NCBI GenBank assembly: GCA_030144725.1
Contig: JASKMD010000028.1
Coordinates: forward strand, 2,983,491-3,047,490
From: Haematococcus lacustris
Lineage: Eukaryota; Chlorophyta; Chlorophyceae; Chlamydomonadales; Haematococcaceae
Direction: 5' to 3'
DNA length: 64,000 nt
The notes beneath the pieces were generated by a model that was given only the letters and a program-made list of their open reading frames with translations, had not been told where the DNA came from and searched no databases. Made by a program: the position numbers and the translations under genes. Each line of letters opens with the position of its first letter. Within the stretch, counting starts at the first letter, position 1. Positions 17,191 to 29,528 of this stretch are shown piece by piece.

Positions 17191-17765
17191 CCTGCTCCTC
17201 CTGTAGGGGAGGAAAGCCTGGGGGTGCTGGCAGGGCCTAGGTGGTGCAGGGCAGCGAGCTGACCTCCACTAGCACCACACACTGCCTGGTGAGGGCAAGC
17301 CATGGGGAGAGGGGTGAGGCGCTACGATGCCACTTGTTGCTTGACAGCCGTTGCTTGGCAGCCGGGCATGACCGCATGCCATCAGGTTCACAACCTGTAA
17401 TGGTGTGCTCCGACAGGCTGGTCGCCTTTCGCCTTTCATGCGGCTGCTTGCTCACCAGGCAGTGTCAGAGTCGTTCAAGTTGCTTAGTTTGAAGTTGTTG
17501 TGCCACAGCGGCTTTCCCTGAAGGCAACTACTTTCCTGCACATGCAAGTATACCGTCCTGCGTGTGGGTGCATCATACATGTGGTCACCTTCTCCCCCCT
17601 CCGCCCCCCGTAACTTGAGCACACGTAAACGCTGAGGTCCACTGTCGGAACGTCTCCCAGATCACATCATCATTTGACAAGGCTTGGCGGCACATCAAAA
17701 TGCAAAATCCCAGCACAGACCGAATGCCTGCATGGTTATACTCTCATTCTTTCCATGTCATGGGC
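17191..17765. other. 3' flank of the WD40 gene with a TGTAA signal
   Basis: No gene was recognised. A TGTAA at 17396-17400, about 206 bases past the stop, is a good candidate for the polyadenylation signal used by chlamydomonad algae. Confidence 0.45.
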
Positions 17766-18355
17766 AACTCCTGAACCCCACAGCCCTCATGCTACACTAA
17801 AATAAACCATGAGTTGGAAGCGAACCGGGCTGCGAGCTCATCATTGGAAAGGCTACCGACAGTGTGCCTAATGCGCACTTCAGCTCAGCCTTCTGGTGTG
17901 TGTGCCAGTGCCTGTGCCTGTGCCACACACATCCCCTTTGTGAGGGTTCATTGTTTTTTTGCTTGTGATTGTCTTGAGCTGTAGCTGGCTATTGCTGCAA
18001 CTGGCGCTGCCACTTGCGCAGCAGGGGCTTGTCGGGTATGATCACCCAATCCTGGCCTGGCTGGCCTGGCTTTGGCATGGCTGGGCGGTTAGTCCAGTAG
18101 CACAGCTCAGTGGGACGTGGCCCTGGGCCGACTGCACAGCGGCGGATGTTCAGCGCGGCTGACACGTCCCGGTCATAGAACCTGCACATGGGTGTGGGAG
18201 ATGCATGACGTCAATTCATGTGTCATGTCATGTTGGATATGCTCTGTTTGTAGGGTTGGGTCAATGCATACCTTGTGATGTTGTTGATGCTTGTTGAGCA
18301 CATCAGGCCCCGGACTTGGGATCGCTTTGCCATGCTTTTCACTGGCCGCAGCCAC
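17766..18355 (-). pseudogene. Fanzor (eukaryotic TnpB) C-terminal remnant, copy 2
   Basis: Fanzors are RNA-guided nucleases related to bacterial TnpB. Two minus-strand exons can be read. Exon 18272-18355 has an acceptor CAG and a donor GTATGC and encodes SMAKRSQVRGLMCSTSINN. Exon 17989-18181 encodes FYDRDVSAALNIRRCAVGPG, PTELCYWTNRPAMPKPGQPG and DKPLLRKWQRQLQQ, then a stop. The two join exactly in phase (AG/G). RDVSAALNI is the RuvC-III motif with the third catalytic Asp. The stretch before it corresponds to the zinc finger, but the CxxC pairs are mostly gone. The N-terminus and the first two RuvC motifs are absent, so this is a truncated relic, lying tail-to-tail with the WD40 gene. Related DNA lies at 4712-5240. 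Confidence 0.7.
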
Positions 18356-18438
18356 CTGCATGGACACATAGGCAATGCACATGTCATGGGCAACAAGAGG
18401 TAAGTGCAGTACTGCGTGTCCCATCGTACTCCTTGGCG

Positions 18439-20014
18439 ATGGTCAGGGAGCCCAGTGAGTTTGAGATGGTGGATGCGATTTCTAGTTCTGGTTTGAGCGA
18501 GTCCCCCGCGACCCACTCCCCAGCAGACCCGACAGACGCCCAGCAACAAACAGCCGAGAAGGAAACAGAAGAGGAAGAGGAGGCTGACGAACAGCAAGAG
18601 GAAGAGGACGAGGAGGCAAAGCTGCTACAACCAGCCCCGGCACCGAGTTCGAGCCCTGCAGAACCCCCTGCACCCTCGGATGTCGCGGAGTTGCAAGCAG
18701 CACTGGGCAAGGTTCGCCTATCAATGTTGGCAATAGGGTTTGCCCCTGCTGCTTGAGCGCTGCTGCAACCCCTTTCTTCCACTCACGTATCTGCAGCTAT
18801 CCTCTGGCTTCAAGTCTGCACTCGGGCAGCTCACCGCAGGGGATGCAACCTCACAGCTGACAAAGCTGGCAGGTGGACTGACAGCTGGTTTGAGCTCTGG
18901 CCTCTCTGGCTGGTTCTCAGCAGCAGACACTAGCAACAGTGCCAAGAAGCCGTCCCCGGTCTCTCTCACGTCCAAGGTCAGCAGGCGACCCTGGGCCAAG
19001 AGCTGCTGCCAGCACAGTGTGCAGTTGCCGCCTCCACGCCCGCAGCCGCAGCTGACTACTGTATGCGCTGCCAGTGATGCAGGCAAGCAACGAGCTCCAG
19101 ACCCTGTTTGGGTTAGATGACTCGGAGTCCCTGGTGGAGAGCTTCAAGTGCAAGCTGCTGCAGACATACGCCTGCGCTCACAACGCCTTCACGCCCTCCA
19201 TACAGGCACGTGGAGGTGCATGGCACACCCCACCACCAGGGCTGGGTGCCGCACGTCCTCACACTGCTGTTGCTGGTGGTGATTCTAGTGCCTGATGCTC
19301 GCTGCAAGGTGGCGCTGCGCTGCCCTGGCGCTGTCCCGCTGCCTGCAGATGGCCTTCCAGGGCAGTCTGTACGTCACGGAGAAGCACGTGTGTTTCAGCG
19401 TGGAGGAGCGCGGGCGCCAGCTGCCCCTCAAGATCCCACTGCAGGACATCACGGCAGCTTCACGGCAGCTGCCTGCACAGAAAGGTGTGAGGTACCACTT
19501 GGCAGGGACACCGCCCGCTGCAACACTGCCAGACCTGCAGCATGGGAGGGCATGTGAGGGGTTGCCTTCCTGGCTGAGCACCCCAAACCCGGGCCGAGCT
19601 CCCAGGCCAGTTGTCAGTGCAGGGGTCAGTCAGGGGTCCTAAGGCGCCAGCAGGAGGCGCTGCTGATGCTGCAGCAGCAGGCTGGGACAGCAGCAGGAGC
19701 TCACCAGGCGGACACCAGCGCAGTGCCAGGCCCCCCTGCTGGGTCCTAGCCCCCGCCCTGCCCTGCCTGGCCTCTGCTGTGTGGCTGTGGCCGCAGGGGG
19801 CTCTGACCTGCTGCGCCTAGAGCTGGCTCCGGGCAGCACTGGGGCTGCTGGCGCCGGCCCTCTGCCCCGCCACCTGGCCTTCAAGGACTTCTCCGCTGAG
19901 CCCGGCAGCCTGGGTGGCCCAGCGGGGCCCAGCAGCGGCCTAAGCTCAGGGGGTGCCCTGGACAGTGCGCTGGCCCTGATTGAGCACCTCACAGAGGCCG
20001 AGGAGGAGGGGTAG
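18439..20014 (+). CDS. GRAM-domain protein
   Basis: GRAM domains are PH-like folds that bind phosphoinositides at membranes. Five exons join in frame: 18439-18711, 18797-18976, 19083-19205, 19349-19484 and 19797-20014, giving 309 residues. The N-terminus (MVREPSEFEMVDAISSSG) leads into an acidic Glu-rich stretch (about residues 38-65) and a Pro/Ala/Ser linker. The region FGLDDSESLVESFKCKLLQ, GSLYVTEKHVCFSVEE, LKIPLQDITAASR is the classic start, beta strands and 'IPL-DI' motif of a GRAM domain, about residues 160-245. The tail ends ALALIEHLTEAEEEG. No VASt or TBC domain follows. The third intron starts GC rather than GT. The start is the first Met of a long open frame, and an upstream exon cannot be excluded. 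Confidence 0.8.
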
Positions 20015-20785
20015 GCCTGCAGCGCCAGGGCAGGTGCTTGCGGTCACACCATGCGGTGAGCTCATGGCCTCACCGCGGTCTGCTGCAGTCCGCCACCAGC
20101 TGGCAGGTTGGCTAGGGGTGAGTTTGTGTGGGTGGCTTGTGACACCTACAGGGCGTGGCTGGAGTAGCGAGCTAGGTCGTCAAGGGTTGTAGCTGAGATT
20201 CGTAGCGGTCAGGGGTGGCCATGCAGGTAGGGTGGTCTATAGTGAAGTCAGCGCCAGGCACAGGTCCATGGCCTTCAGGAGCAGTATGGACCATGGGAGA
20301 GCTGCCAGCAGGCAGTGTGCAGGGCTGAGTGTAGAACGGGTCTAAGGGCCAATGCGTAGTTATTAACCTCGCTGTTTACTGCGGTGAATGTCTGCAGGGC
20401 CGGCAATGCACCGGTAAGCACATGTTCAAACACTGTTTTGCCTTCATGCTGGAAGATCATCACCTCATGCTCAACTTCAAGCTCCGCATGCTTGTCCTTG
20501 TTCCTTTCTGCATTCACACATCACATTGGCAAACGAATGGAGGGTGGGAGCTGGCTGCAGCAATGTATGGCAGGCCAACATGTCATTGTAAACTATTCAT
20601 GCACCGTGAGCCTGGCTTTTGGTGAGCTTGCAAGCTTGATGTTGAAACCTCTCCCTATGTGCCTCGTACTCCTAAATCCCTAGCATTATCATTGATAAGC
20701 ATCTCATGCATGCTATGAACATGCTATAACCCTGTCACGAACAAATGCACCGCATGCTATCCACATCACAGGAGGCATGAGCGTC
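20015..20785. other. 3' flank of the GRAM gene
   Basis: No gene was recognised. A TGTAA at 20587-20591 could end a long 3' UTR. Confidence 0.35.
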
Positions 20786-22020
20786 AGGCGGCCCCAACAT
20801 TCAAAAAATGACAGGAAACCGACCCCTGGTAGTAGGACGGCTGTAACTCTGCACTCACTACGCCAAATATTATGCTAGTTGGCTCACAATGTAGGCAACC
20901 CAGCCAGCTACCTTTCACCCATCCAGAATAGTTATCCAGTCAGTAGGCCGTGCACAGCAAAGCTTCAAAGTTACTAATTCAAATTTGAGCCACAGCGAGG
21001 CATGCAGTCATCGCTTCGACCGCCCGCGCCGCTTAGGCTGCTCTACATGAGCATGCGCGTCGGAAGCAGCAGTCGGATCGGAAAGCGGATGCGGGAATGT
21101 GGCACTGAGCCCACCTCCTACCCATACCTGGAGGGCAATGCCACAGCTCGACCATTTGGACTTACAACGTGCTACTTACTAGGTTAAGCTCCTCTAAGAC
21201 AGTGTTACAAACGCTCATACTCAGTTAAGCCAAAAGCACACTTTGGTCTGTGACCCCCAACTCCCTTAGCCGATCTCATGACCGGGGCCATGCAGTCAGA
21301 CACACAACTCCACACCATGACCGAATCAGGACTCGGCTCCTCTGAGAGTTACACTCCCCTACATGCCATCCACCTGCGTGCAAAGTTTCATAGCTCAACT
21401 GCAACCCCACAGGCCCGTAGCCCTGATTCTGCTTGGAGAACATGATGTCACTTTGAAGATGTCAAACTGAACGAGGCCTGGGCTGTTTGTTGTGCGGTTT
21501 GTTTCACTAGATGCGCCAATGGGTAAAGAAAAAACATTTCGTAGCCATTTTCTTGTGGGTGCAGCGGGTGCAACACAGTGGAGGACACAGTGGAGAAGGG
21601 GGGGGTATAAGCCGGTGATACCTTAGTGTGCGCCGACCCAAATGTGTTATTCGGCGGAAGCGAGTACGATTATATGTTTCATTCACCCCGTCTAGGCGCC
21701 CTGCACGCCCGGCAGGCATCGCGATGGGTGTTGGCCGGACATTCCATTTGTGAAGAACCAGCTCACTACGCTAGGTAGATGGGGTCACAGCGATGTGGCT
21801 CACCGTGCCAAGGAGACTAGTCTCGCCGCTGTGATTTGTTCGCGGGCACATGTAGCAGTACACAAGCAAAGACTCCATTGGCTAGCGCTGATGGTCAGAT
21901 TACGCAGACTAAACTGTGGCTGCCAATGTGACAAACGCTATCGTAAACGATGCAGTATTGAGAGAGTACTTGCATGAAGATTACCAACCCCATGTTGGGG
22001 TCGCCTGAATGAGCGGTTTC
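20786..22020 (-). repeat. older copy of dispersed repeat family R, minus orientation
   Basis: This is the reverse complement of a diverged version of 45480-45745 plus 46741-47640. It starts with the boundary ACATTCAAAAAATG and GACCCCTGGTAGTAGGACGG, and runs through AACATGATGTCACTTTGAAG to TTTCATTCACCCCGTCTAGG and GACAAACGCTATCGTAAACG. It reads straight through the position where the 44-48 kb copy carries the hAT element, so it is an uninterrupted relative. No ORF of known family was found. Confidence 0.75.
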
Positions 22021-22357
22021 ATTAGTTCGCTAAACTTGTCAAAGGAGGAAAGGCTGGCAGGGGACCCAGATGGAGAGACCCTCATCGTATAGGGTTATTC
22101 GCCACCTAAACTTGGTTGGTAAAACAGTTCCCAAGCAGCCGTGGCATTTTCATTACTGCATCATCACATGTAAACTATGCTGGGTCCTCTCAGTATGCTG
22201 CAGTACTTTCAGGTGTTCTAACCACTGGCGTCATCAAGCTCAAGCACAAACGGGGCATGTGCCTGTGTGGTGATGTGCATCACATTACTGCATGGGACAG
22301 ACTCCATGTTAGCTGGCCCCGTAGCTGGCCCTCAAGTAGCTAGACCAAACCCGCGCG

Positions 22358-25300
22358 ATGGCTGCGGCGTCCGGTTTCCCCCAGTTTTCGTCGAAGCTCT
22401 CAAAGCTGGCAGGTGGCCTGGGCACCAAATTCATGAAGGAGTTGCGCGAGTTCGACTCGCTCATCAAGGCGATTGGCGAGTGCAAAAGCAAGTCAGAGGA
22501 GGACCGCATCATCATGGCCGAGACGGAGCTGCTGAAGCAGCGTTTGTCCGACCCTAAAGTCGACAAGTCCCGCGGACGCGAGTACCTAGTCCGACTCATA
22601 TACTGTGAAATGCTGGGTCATGATACCAGCTGGGCGTACATCAAGGCAGTTCAGTTCGCGAGTGAGCCAAACATACACACTAAAAAGGCGAGGGGGGGAA
22701 CTCTAGCATTAGCGCGCAGCACTGCTGGCGATGTCAGCAAGCTGGTGTGCAGCGCCATGCCGCGCAGGCAGCTTACTTGGCACTCACACAGTTTATCGAC
22801 CAAAACCACGAGCTGGTCTTGTTGCTAGTGAATACACTGCTCTCCGATTTGAAAAGCGACAATTTCCTCAACGGTGCGCCTTGCAGTGATTACCAGGCAG
22901 ACTGGGAGCTGAAAGCAGCAGCGGTGATTACAGTAGGCGGTGGTGAGTAATGATCAGCCTGACTGTTGTGCCCGCAGTAAGCACAGCACTGGTGGTGACC
23001 ACCAAGCTGATTGGGGCAGACCTGATTAACGCTGTGTTCCCCATGGTGGTGGAGCGGCTGAAGCATCCCAAGTGAGCAGCAGAGCAGCTGGCAGGCCAGC
23101 CCCTGAGCCTGGTTTCACAGTATGCCTGAGTGTGATGGGTGGGTGGTCTGAGCGCTGACATGGCCCCAGCAGAGGCTGGCAGCACAGGGCTGTTGCAGGG
23201 TCCAGCGCTTTGGAGAAGAAGCTGCCCAGCCTGTACAGCTTGAGCAAGGGAGGTTAGCAGGGCAGCAAGCGTGCGTTGGGGGAGGAGCGTGGAGGATGTC
23301 ATGGTGTGGCGCCCCCCCCTATGCTGTGGCAGCAGTCAGCAGGGGCGGTCTAGGGCCCTCCAGGCCGCTCACCCTGCAGTGCCTGGGTCTGGTGGCTCCG
23401 CGCCCTCCTGCTGCTCACAGTGCTGGCCCGCCCCTAGCTGCCCTGTGGCCCACACCTAGGGCCTGTGCTGGCCCCCACCCCTCATTGCGCTGCACTGCCG
23501 GGCTCCCCCCTTGCACCCCCCTAGCACACACACCCCTGCTGTGGCTGCTGTAGCTGGCTCTGACCGGGCTCATGCTGATGCGCCTCAACCCGGTGCTGCC
23601 CTAAACTCTCTACACTGCACAGCCCCCCCCATGTGCTGCCCAGCCCTGCCTCATAGCGCCCTGGCCTGCCTGACCAGCCCAGCCCAGCCCAGCCCAGCCT
23701 TTGCCTGAACAGCTCTGGCCCTGCTGTGCCCCGGCGCTGCCCCGCCCCCGCGCCATGCTCACCCCATTGAGTGCGGTGCAGGGAGACGGTGCGCAAGAAG
23801 GCCATCATGGCGCTGCACCGCTTCCAGCAGCTGGACCCGCGGCATGAAGGCGCCCTGGCTGGCCTGGACACCGACAAGCACCTGCGCACATGCCTGTGTG
23901 ACAAGGTGCAGGGCAGCATTCCACCGCCACTACAGCAGCACCACATCACAGCACCACAGCAGGCGGGAGGGGGCAGAGGGGCAGGGTGCAAGTGGCAGAG
24001 CCAGAGCAGGGCAGGGTGGGTGCGGCCAGCGCATGGCTGGCCAGAGCAGGAAGCTATGGAGCGCTGCAGGTGTGGGCTGTGCAGGGGCTGGGTGGTATTG
24101 GGGCCGGGGGCAGTGCCAGCAGGGGGCGGCCTCCCTCTACCCCACCAGGGCCTCAGCGCTGCTGGCAGTGGCCTGCACAGTGTGCGCTGCACCCTCCCCC
24201 CCAGCCTGCCTGCCTGTCTGGTTGCAGGACCCCGGCGTGATGAGCGCTGCCCTGTGCGCCCTGCACGACGCTGTGAAGGCCGACCCCCGGCCCTACAAGA
24301 ACCTCATCCCCTCCTTCACCTCCATCCTCAAGCAGGTCAGCGCAGGGGCGTGGCGGCAGCACAGGGCGGCAGGGCAGGGGGCTGGCTGACAGGGCAGCAG
24401 CAGGGTCAGCCAGGCGGGATACAGCCGGCGGCCCTGTGGGGGCTGGGCGCAGAGCCTGGCTTGCAGCGCAGCTGAGGGGGGGCTGGCTGGGGGGCCCGCT
24501 GGCTGCAGGTCAGTGAGCACCGGCTGCCCAAGGCCTACGACTACCACCGTTTCCCCGCCCCCTTCATCCAGGTGGGCGCTGCCCCCTGATGCAGCGCTGC
24601 CGGGTGTGGCCTGCTTGCTGGGGCCCAGCCGGCCTGGCCAGCAGCCTGGCAGACAAGCGGGGCGTGAGGGGGGGACCCGGTGCCATCCGCAGTGCTTGGC
24701 CCCCCCCCCCCTCCACCAGCCCCTCCTCTAGCCCGGCCCCCCCTAAGCAGCCCGCCCCCCTCGGCCCCCCTTGGCCCCCCTTGGCCCTGCGCACCGCCTG
24801 CCCCTCATGTTGCCCGCAGATCAAGCTGCTCCGGGTCCTGGCCTTGCTGGGCGCAGGGGACCGCGCCGCCAGCGAAAACATTTACGCCGTGCTGGCCGCC
24901 ACGCTGCGCCGCGCCAACGCCAGCCACGCCATCGGCAACGCCCTGATTGCGGAGTGTGTGCGCACCATCACCGCCATCTACCCCAACCCGCACCTGCTGG
25001 CCTCAGGTCAGCCTGAGGCTGCGCAGGGGTGGTGTAGGGCCGCAGGGGAGTGAGGAGTGGGGGAACAGCGGCAGGCGGCAGGGGAGGGGGCAGAGGAGGC
25101 AGGGGGAGGCAGGGGGGCACTGCCTGCTGCCGGCTGCCCTGGGGGGGGATGTGGGTGAGTGTAGGGTCTAGTAGGCATCAGGCTGGGGCCAGCTGCCAGC
25201 CCCTGTACTGACGCTTGCAGCTGGCCCTGATGGCCGCCTGCCTGCCGGTGCCTGCAGCTGCTGACGCCACCGCGGCCTTCATCAAGAGCCCCTCCCACAA

Positions 25301-28300
25301 CCTGCGCTATGTGGGGGTGGACGCCCTGGCCCGCATCATGCGCATCAACCCGCAGGCAGCCCAGGTCAGGCAGGGCAGGGCACGGCAGTGCAGTGCAGGC
25401 AGGGCTGGGAGGGGCCCGTATGCTGGTGTGGGCGCAGCGCAGTGAGCCAGGGCTGGGTCAGGGGGCGGCCTCCTGGCTGGGCCGCTAGGGCTGCAGGGTG
25501 CGCTGCACTGCCCCCACTGGCCTCTGACAGCTGCTTAGTCAGCTGCTGACCCCCACAGCCCTGCTGCACCCAGTCCAGCCTAGCCTGAGCCTCAGCCCTG
25601 CCTCAGGCCCCGCCCTGCCCCTGCCCCCTCCCGCCCCCTCCCCTCCCCTCTCCCCCTCAGGAGCACCAGCTGGCCGTGGTGGACTGCCTGGAGGACCCTG
25701 ACGACACCCTGAAGCTCAAGACCCTGGAGCTGCTGTACAGGATGACCAAGGTGGAGCCAGGACGCGGCAGCTGGGCCCGGGCCGGCTGGACACTGGCGCC
25801 AGCGCTGGGTCCAGCCCGGCCGGAGGGGCCACTGCTGCAGTGGGAGCAGTCAGGGCAGGGCTGCAGGGGAGGGGCCCTGCGCTGCTGCAGGCGCCGCGCC
25901 TCCGCGGGAGATAGAGGTGGTGGCAGGCACTGCTCCAGTGTGGCTGCAGGGCAGCAGGGCGGCAGGGCAGCGGTGCGTGTGAGGTGGCTGGCTGCGCTGC
26001 ACAGGGCCACAACGTGGAGGTGATTGTGGAGCGCATGATGCAGTACCTGCGGGAGGGCACCCCGGACCAGCACATACGCAGGGCCATCGTGCACAAGGTG
26101 CGCTGCAGCCCCCTCCCACCGCTACACTCCACCACTGGGCAGCCACTCGCGAGTTTATGCAGCCACACCCTACCTCACCAGGCGCTCCTCACCCCAACCA
26201 CACCCCTACCAGCCCTCCCCCTCACCACCCCCCACCCTAGCCCCTAGCCCCTAGCCCTTCCCCCAGCTCCCCCCTCACCCCTAGCCCCGACTGCCCCAGA
26301 GCCCCTCTCCTGCAGGTATCAGACCTGGCTGAGCGCTACGCCCCCTCACCTGCATGGTTCATCAAGGTCCTCACGGAGGTGCGCCCCCCTGCATTGCCCC
26401 TGCCCTGCCCCTGCACCCTGACACCAGCACTGGACCTCACACCCCCGGGCCAGCTCATCCACCCCCCCTGCCCCCTGCCCAGCGCCCTGCTGCCCGCCCC
26501 TCCCTGCCATGCCTCCTCCCCCCCCCTGAGTCTCCCGCTGCCCCCCCCGCTGGCCCCCTGCCCCCCTGTCAGGTGTTTGAGCTGGGCGGGGAGCACGTGG
26601 AGCCCGGGCTGGCGCACTCGCTGATGCGCCTGATTGCGGAGCAGGACGCTGCGCTGCACGCCTCAGCCGTGACCACCTACCTGCGCCTGCTGGACACACC
26701 CCACGCTGCCCAGCTGCCGGATGTGCTGCTGCAAGTGGGTAGGGGGAGGCAGGCCCAGGCAGGGCAGCAGTGTCTGGCTGGCAGTGGGACAGGCGGGCAG
26801 GCAGCGGCTGCGAGTGGAGGAGCGGTCTGGCCTGTGGCCGGGTGGGGCGGCAGGCGCTGCAGCTGGTGCAGGGGGCTGGGGGGGAGAGGCTGGGGGGGGT
26901 GCAGTTTGTGCAGGTCTGCAGCGTGAGGTGTGAGGTGTGCGGTGTGAGGGTGAGCCGCTGCCCTGCTCTGTGTCGCAGGTGATGGTGTGGGTGCTGGGGG
27001 AGTACGGGACGCTGGCCGCTGCGGGGGGCAGGCAGGGGCCCACAGCGCAGCAGGTGAGGCGGCACTGCGCCCCTGCCTGGCCTGACTGGGCCTCAGGGGG
27101 GGCGGGCTCCCCTCCTGCCCTCCACTGCCCTCCTACTGCCCCCCCTACTGTCCTCTACTGCCCCCCCATACTGCCCTCCACTGCCTGCTCCACTGTGTCC
27201 CTGTGTCCAGTGTGTGGAGACCCTGGCCTGGGCGATGCCATGGCCCAGACTGACCCGGGTCCTGGCAGCAGTGTGCTGCTGCCTCCCCCCTGCTGCCCCT
27301 CCCCCCCTCACCCCCTGCAGCCCCCCTCACCCTGCGCTGCACTGCCTCTGCCGCCTGACTGCAGATCGCCTCCCGCCTGGTGGCCCTGGTGCAGGGCGCT
27401 GCGGCCAGCGTCAGCACGCGCCAGATGCTGCTGCCAGCCCTCACCAAGCTGTGTGTGCAGGTGCGGCGGGGGAGGCTGTGGGGCAGCCAGAGCAGAAGGC
27501 CAGGGCCAGGAGGTGGAGGGCTGGAGGGGCAGGGCGCTGGGTGCACTGGGCAGCTGAGGCCCTGGGGGGGGGGGCGGGGGCCTACAGGCCGGCTCCCGGC
27601 CCCCTGCAACTGGCCATGTCCACCTGCCGCTGCCCCAGCCCTGTACCTGTGGCCCCTGTCTTGCCTGCCGCCCCCTGCCCCCCTGCCCCTGAGCCGCCTG
27701 TCCTGCTGCCTGCAGGGTGGCTGCCGCCTGGCCCCTGACGCGCAGGCCTGGGTGGACAGCTGCACCCGCAGCGCCGACCTGGAGCTGCAGCAGCGCGCAT
27801 ACGAGCAGCAGGCGCTACTGGTGGCGCTGCCTGCAGTGCAGGTGCAGGGGAGGAGGGGGCAGGGGAGGAGGGGGCAGGGTGGGAGGGGGCAGGCAGTGTG
27901 TTTGCCCCATGCGGAGTATGATGCGAACCCTGGGTCGGGGTGCCCGCCTGAGTCAGGTCAGCGCCCCCCCCTGGCAGCTGACCCCCCAGTGAGCACAGGG
28001 CGCATGCAGCGCCAGCCCCTGGCAGCCCCCTGCACCTGTGTGGCTGCGCTGCTGCAGGCTGCGGCACTGCCCCCAGACGCCTCCTGCGAGGACATAGAGG
28101 AGGGGGAGCTGGCCGGGCTGCGCCACCTCACATTCCTCACATGGTGCGGGGCGGTGGGAAGCTGCTGGCCAGCCACTCCATGCTGCCAGCGCTGGCTCCC
28201 CTGACTGCAGCGGTGGCAGCGCTGCCTTTCCCCTCGCCTCCACTGCGCCTGCCTGCCTGCCTGACCCACCGCCTATCCAGCTTTCACGCGTGGCCGCCCG

Positions 28301-29528
28301 TGCCCTGCAGGTATGTGCAGGAGGCAGCGGCAGCAGGCGCGCAGCCATTCGTGCCCAAGGAGCTGCGGGCGGGCCGCGCAGGGCCAGCCCCTGGGGAGGC
28401 TGGTGAGCTGCTGCTGCCCCCTGCCCTGTGCTGCGCTGCTCCCTGCCAGCCTGCCCCCTGCCCTGTGCCTGCACTGTGGCCTGCCGCCACTGCATTGCCC
28501 TCGGGCCAGGCTGCCAACCAGGCCATGCCTCCACCCTGCTGGTGCCGCCCCTGCTGCCGCTGACTCGCCCAGGTGGTCATGCGCTGCGCTTCACAGCCTA
28601 TGAGACAGCCCCGGCCCCCGGGGCCCACAGCCGCACCACCTCCCTGGCCAGTGGCAGCAGCAGCGCGGGGCCGCCACCCCTGGCTCGCACCCAGGGCAGC
28701 GCCAGTGCCAGCAGCCCGCTGCCTGACCCCCTGGTGCAGGGCAATGGCGCCAGCACCAGCCAGGGCTCACAGCCAGGCGCTGCGGGCCCAGTGCTGCGGG
28801 GCGCTGTGGGAGGGGGCCGCTGGGGCCCGGCTCAATACGAGGCGCGTGGCCCTGCCGCCTCCCAGCCTGCCAACGGTCTTGGGGGGCCTCATGCGGGTGC
28901 AGGGGACCTTCTGGGAGGCTGGGCGCCCAGCCACCCCCCACCCCCTGCTCATGGGCCGCCTGCTGCTCCCCCCACTCCGGTGCTCACAGAGCGGGACAGA
29001 CTAGCCGCTTCGCTGTTTGGCCCGGCCTCGAGCGCTGCGGGGCCAGGAGGCAGAGGGGGGCCAGGAGGCAGAGGGGGAGGCCCCGGGGCTCCGCTCTCCC
29101 AACGTGGCCCTGCTGCCGGCACCCCCCCCCAGCGTCAGGCTCAGGCTGCTGCTGCGCCCCCAGCCCCTGTTGACCTGCTGGCCTGGGACCCCCCGCAGCC
29201 AGCGCTCCCTAGCAACTCAATTCCCGGGGGGACACAGGGCGCCGCAGACCCCTTGCACCTGCTCATGGGCTTCAGCAGCTTGGAGGTGCGCAGCGCTCCT
29301 GGTGGTGAGCAGCAGCAGGGCCTGGCTGCCCCCCCCCCAGGCCAGCAGGCAGCGGGCAGCAGCAGGCAGGCGGGGGACCCCTGGGACCTGCTGCTGGGGG
29401 CCCAGCTGCCGGGCGCACCAGCAGCCCCAGCGGGTCAGACTGGGTCGGACCATGGCACTGCCCAGGCTGGGTTGAGAGCGACTGCGGCGCCGCGAAAGGT
29501 GGACACCTTGTTTGCAGACTTGATATAG
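22358..29528 (+). CDS. AP4E: AP-4 adaptor complex subunit epsilon
   Basis: Large subunit of the AP-4 coat that sorts cargo at the trans-Golgi network. The start ATG at 22358 gives MAAASGFPQFSSKLSKLAGG. The Adaptin_N region is unmistakable: KFMKELREFDSLIKAIGECK, SRGREYLVRLIYCEMLGHD, then exon 22768-22873 (LVNTLLSDLKSDNFLN), 22978-23071 (KLIGADLINAVFPMVVERLK), 23782-23905 (TVRKKAIMALHRFQQLDP) and 24228-24335 (PRPYKNLIPSFTSILKQ). Later exons include 24820-25005 (IKLLRVLALLGAGDRAASEN) and the stretch near 25260-25360 (NLRYVGVDALARIMRINP), continuing to about 28200. The last long exon (about 28572-29528) is a Gly/Pro/Ala-rich hinge with DLLAWDP, DPLHLLMGF and DPWDLLLG and ends KVDTLFADLI. These acidic Asp-Leu-Leu motifs could bind accessory proteins. 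No clear C-terminal ear domain is seen. The first intron appears to begin with GC. Confidence 0.92.

Noticed and set aside
22070..22343. Short frames upstream of AP4E as a small gene
   Set aside because: They lie in the probable promoter/5' UTR, overlap each other and show no motif.
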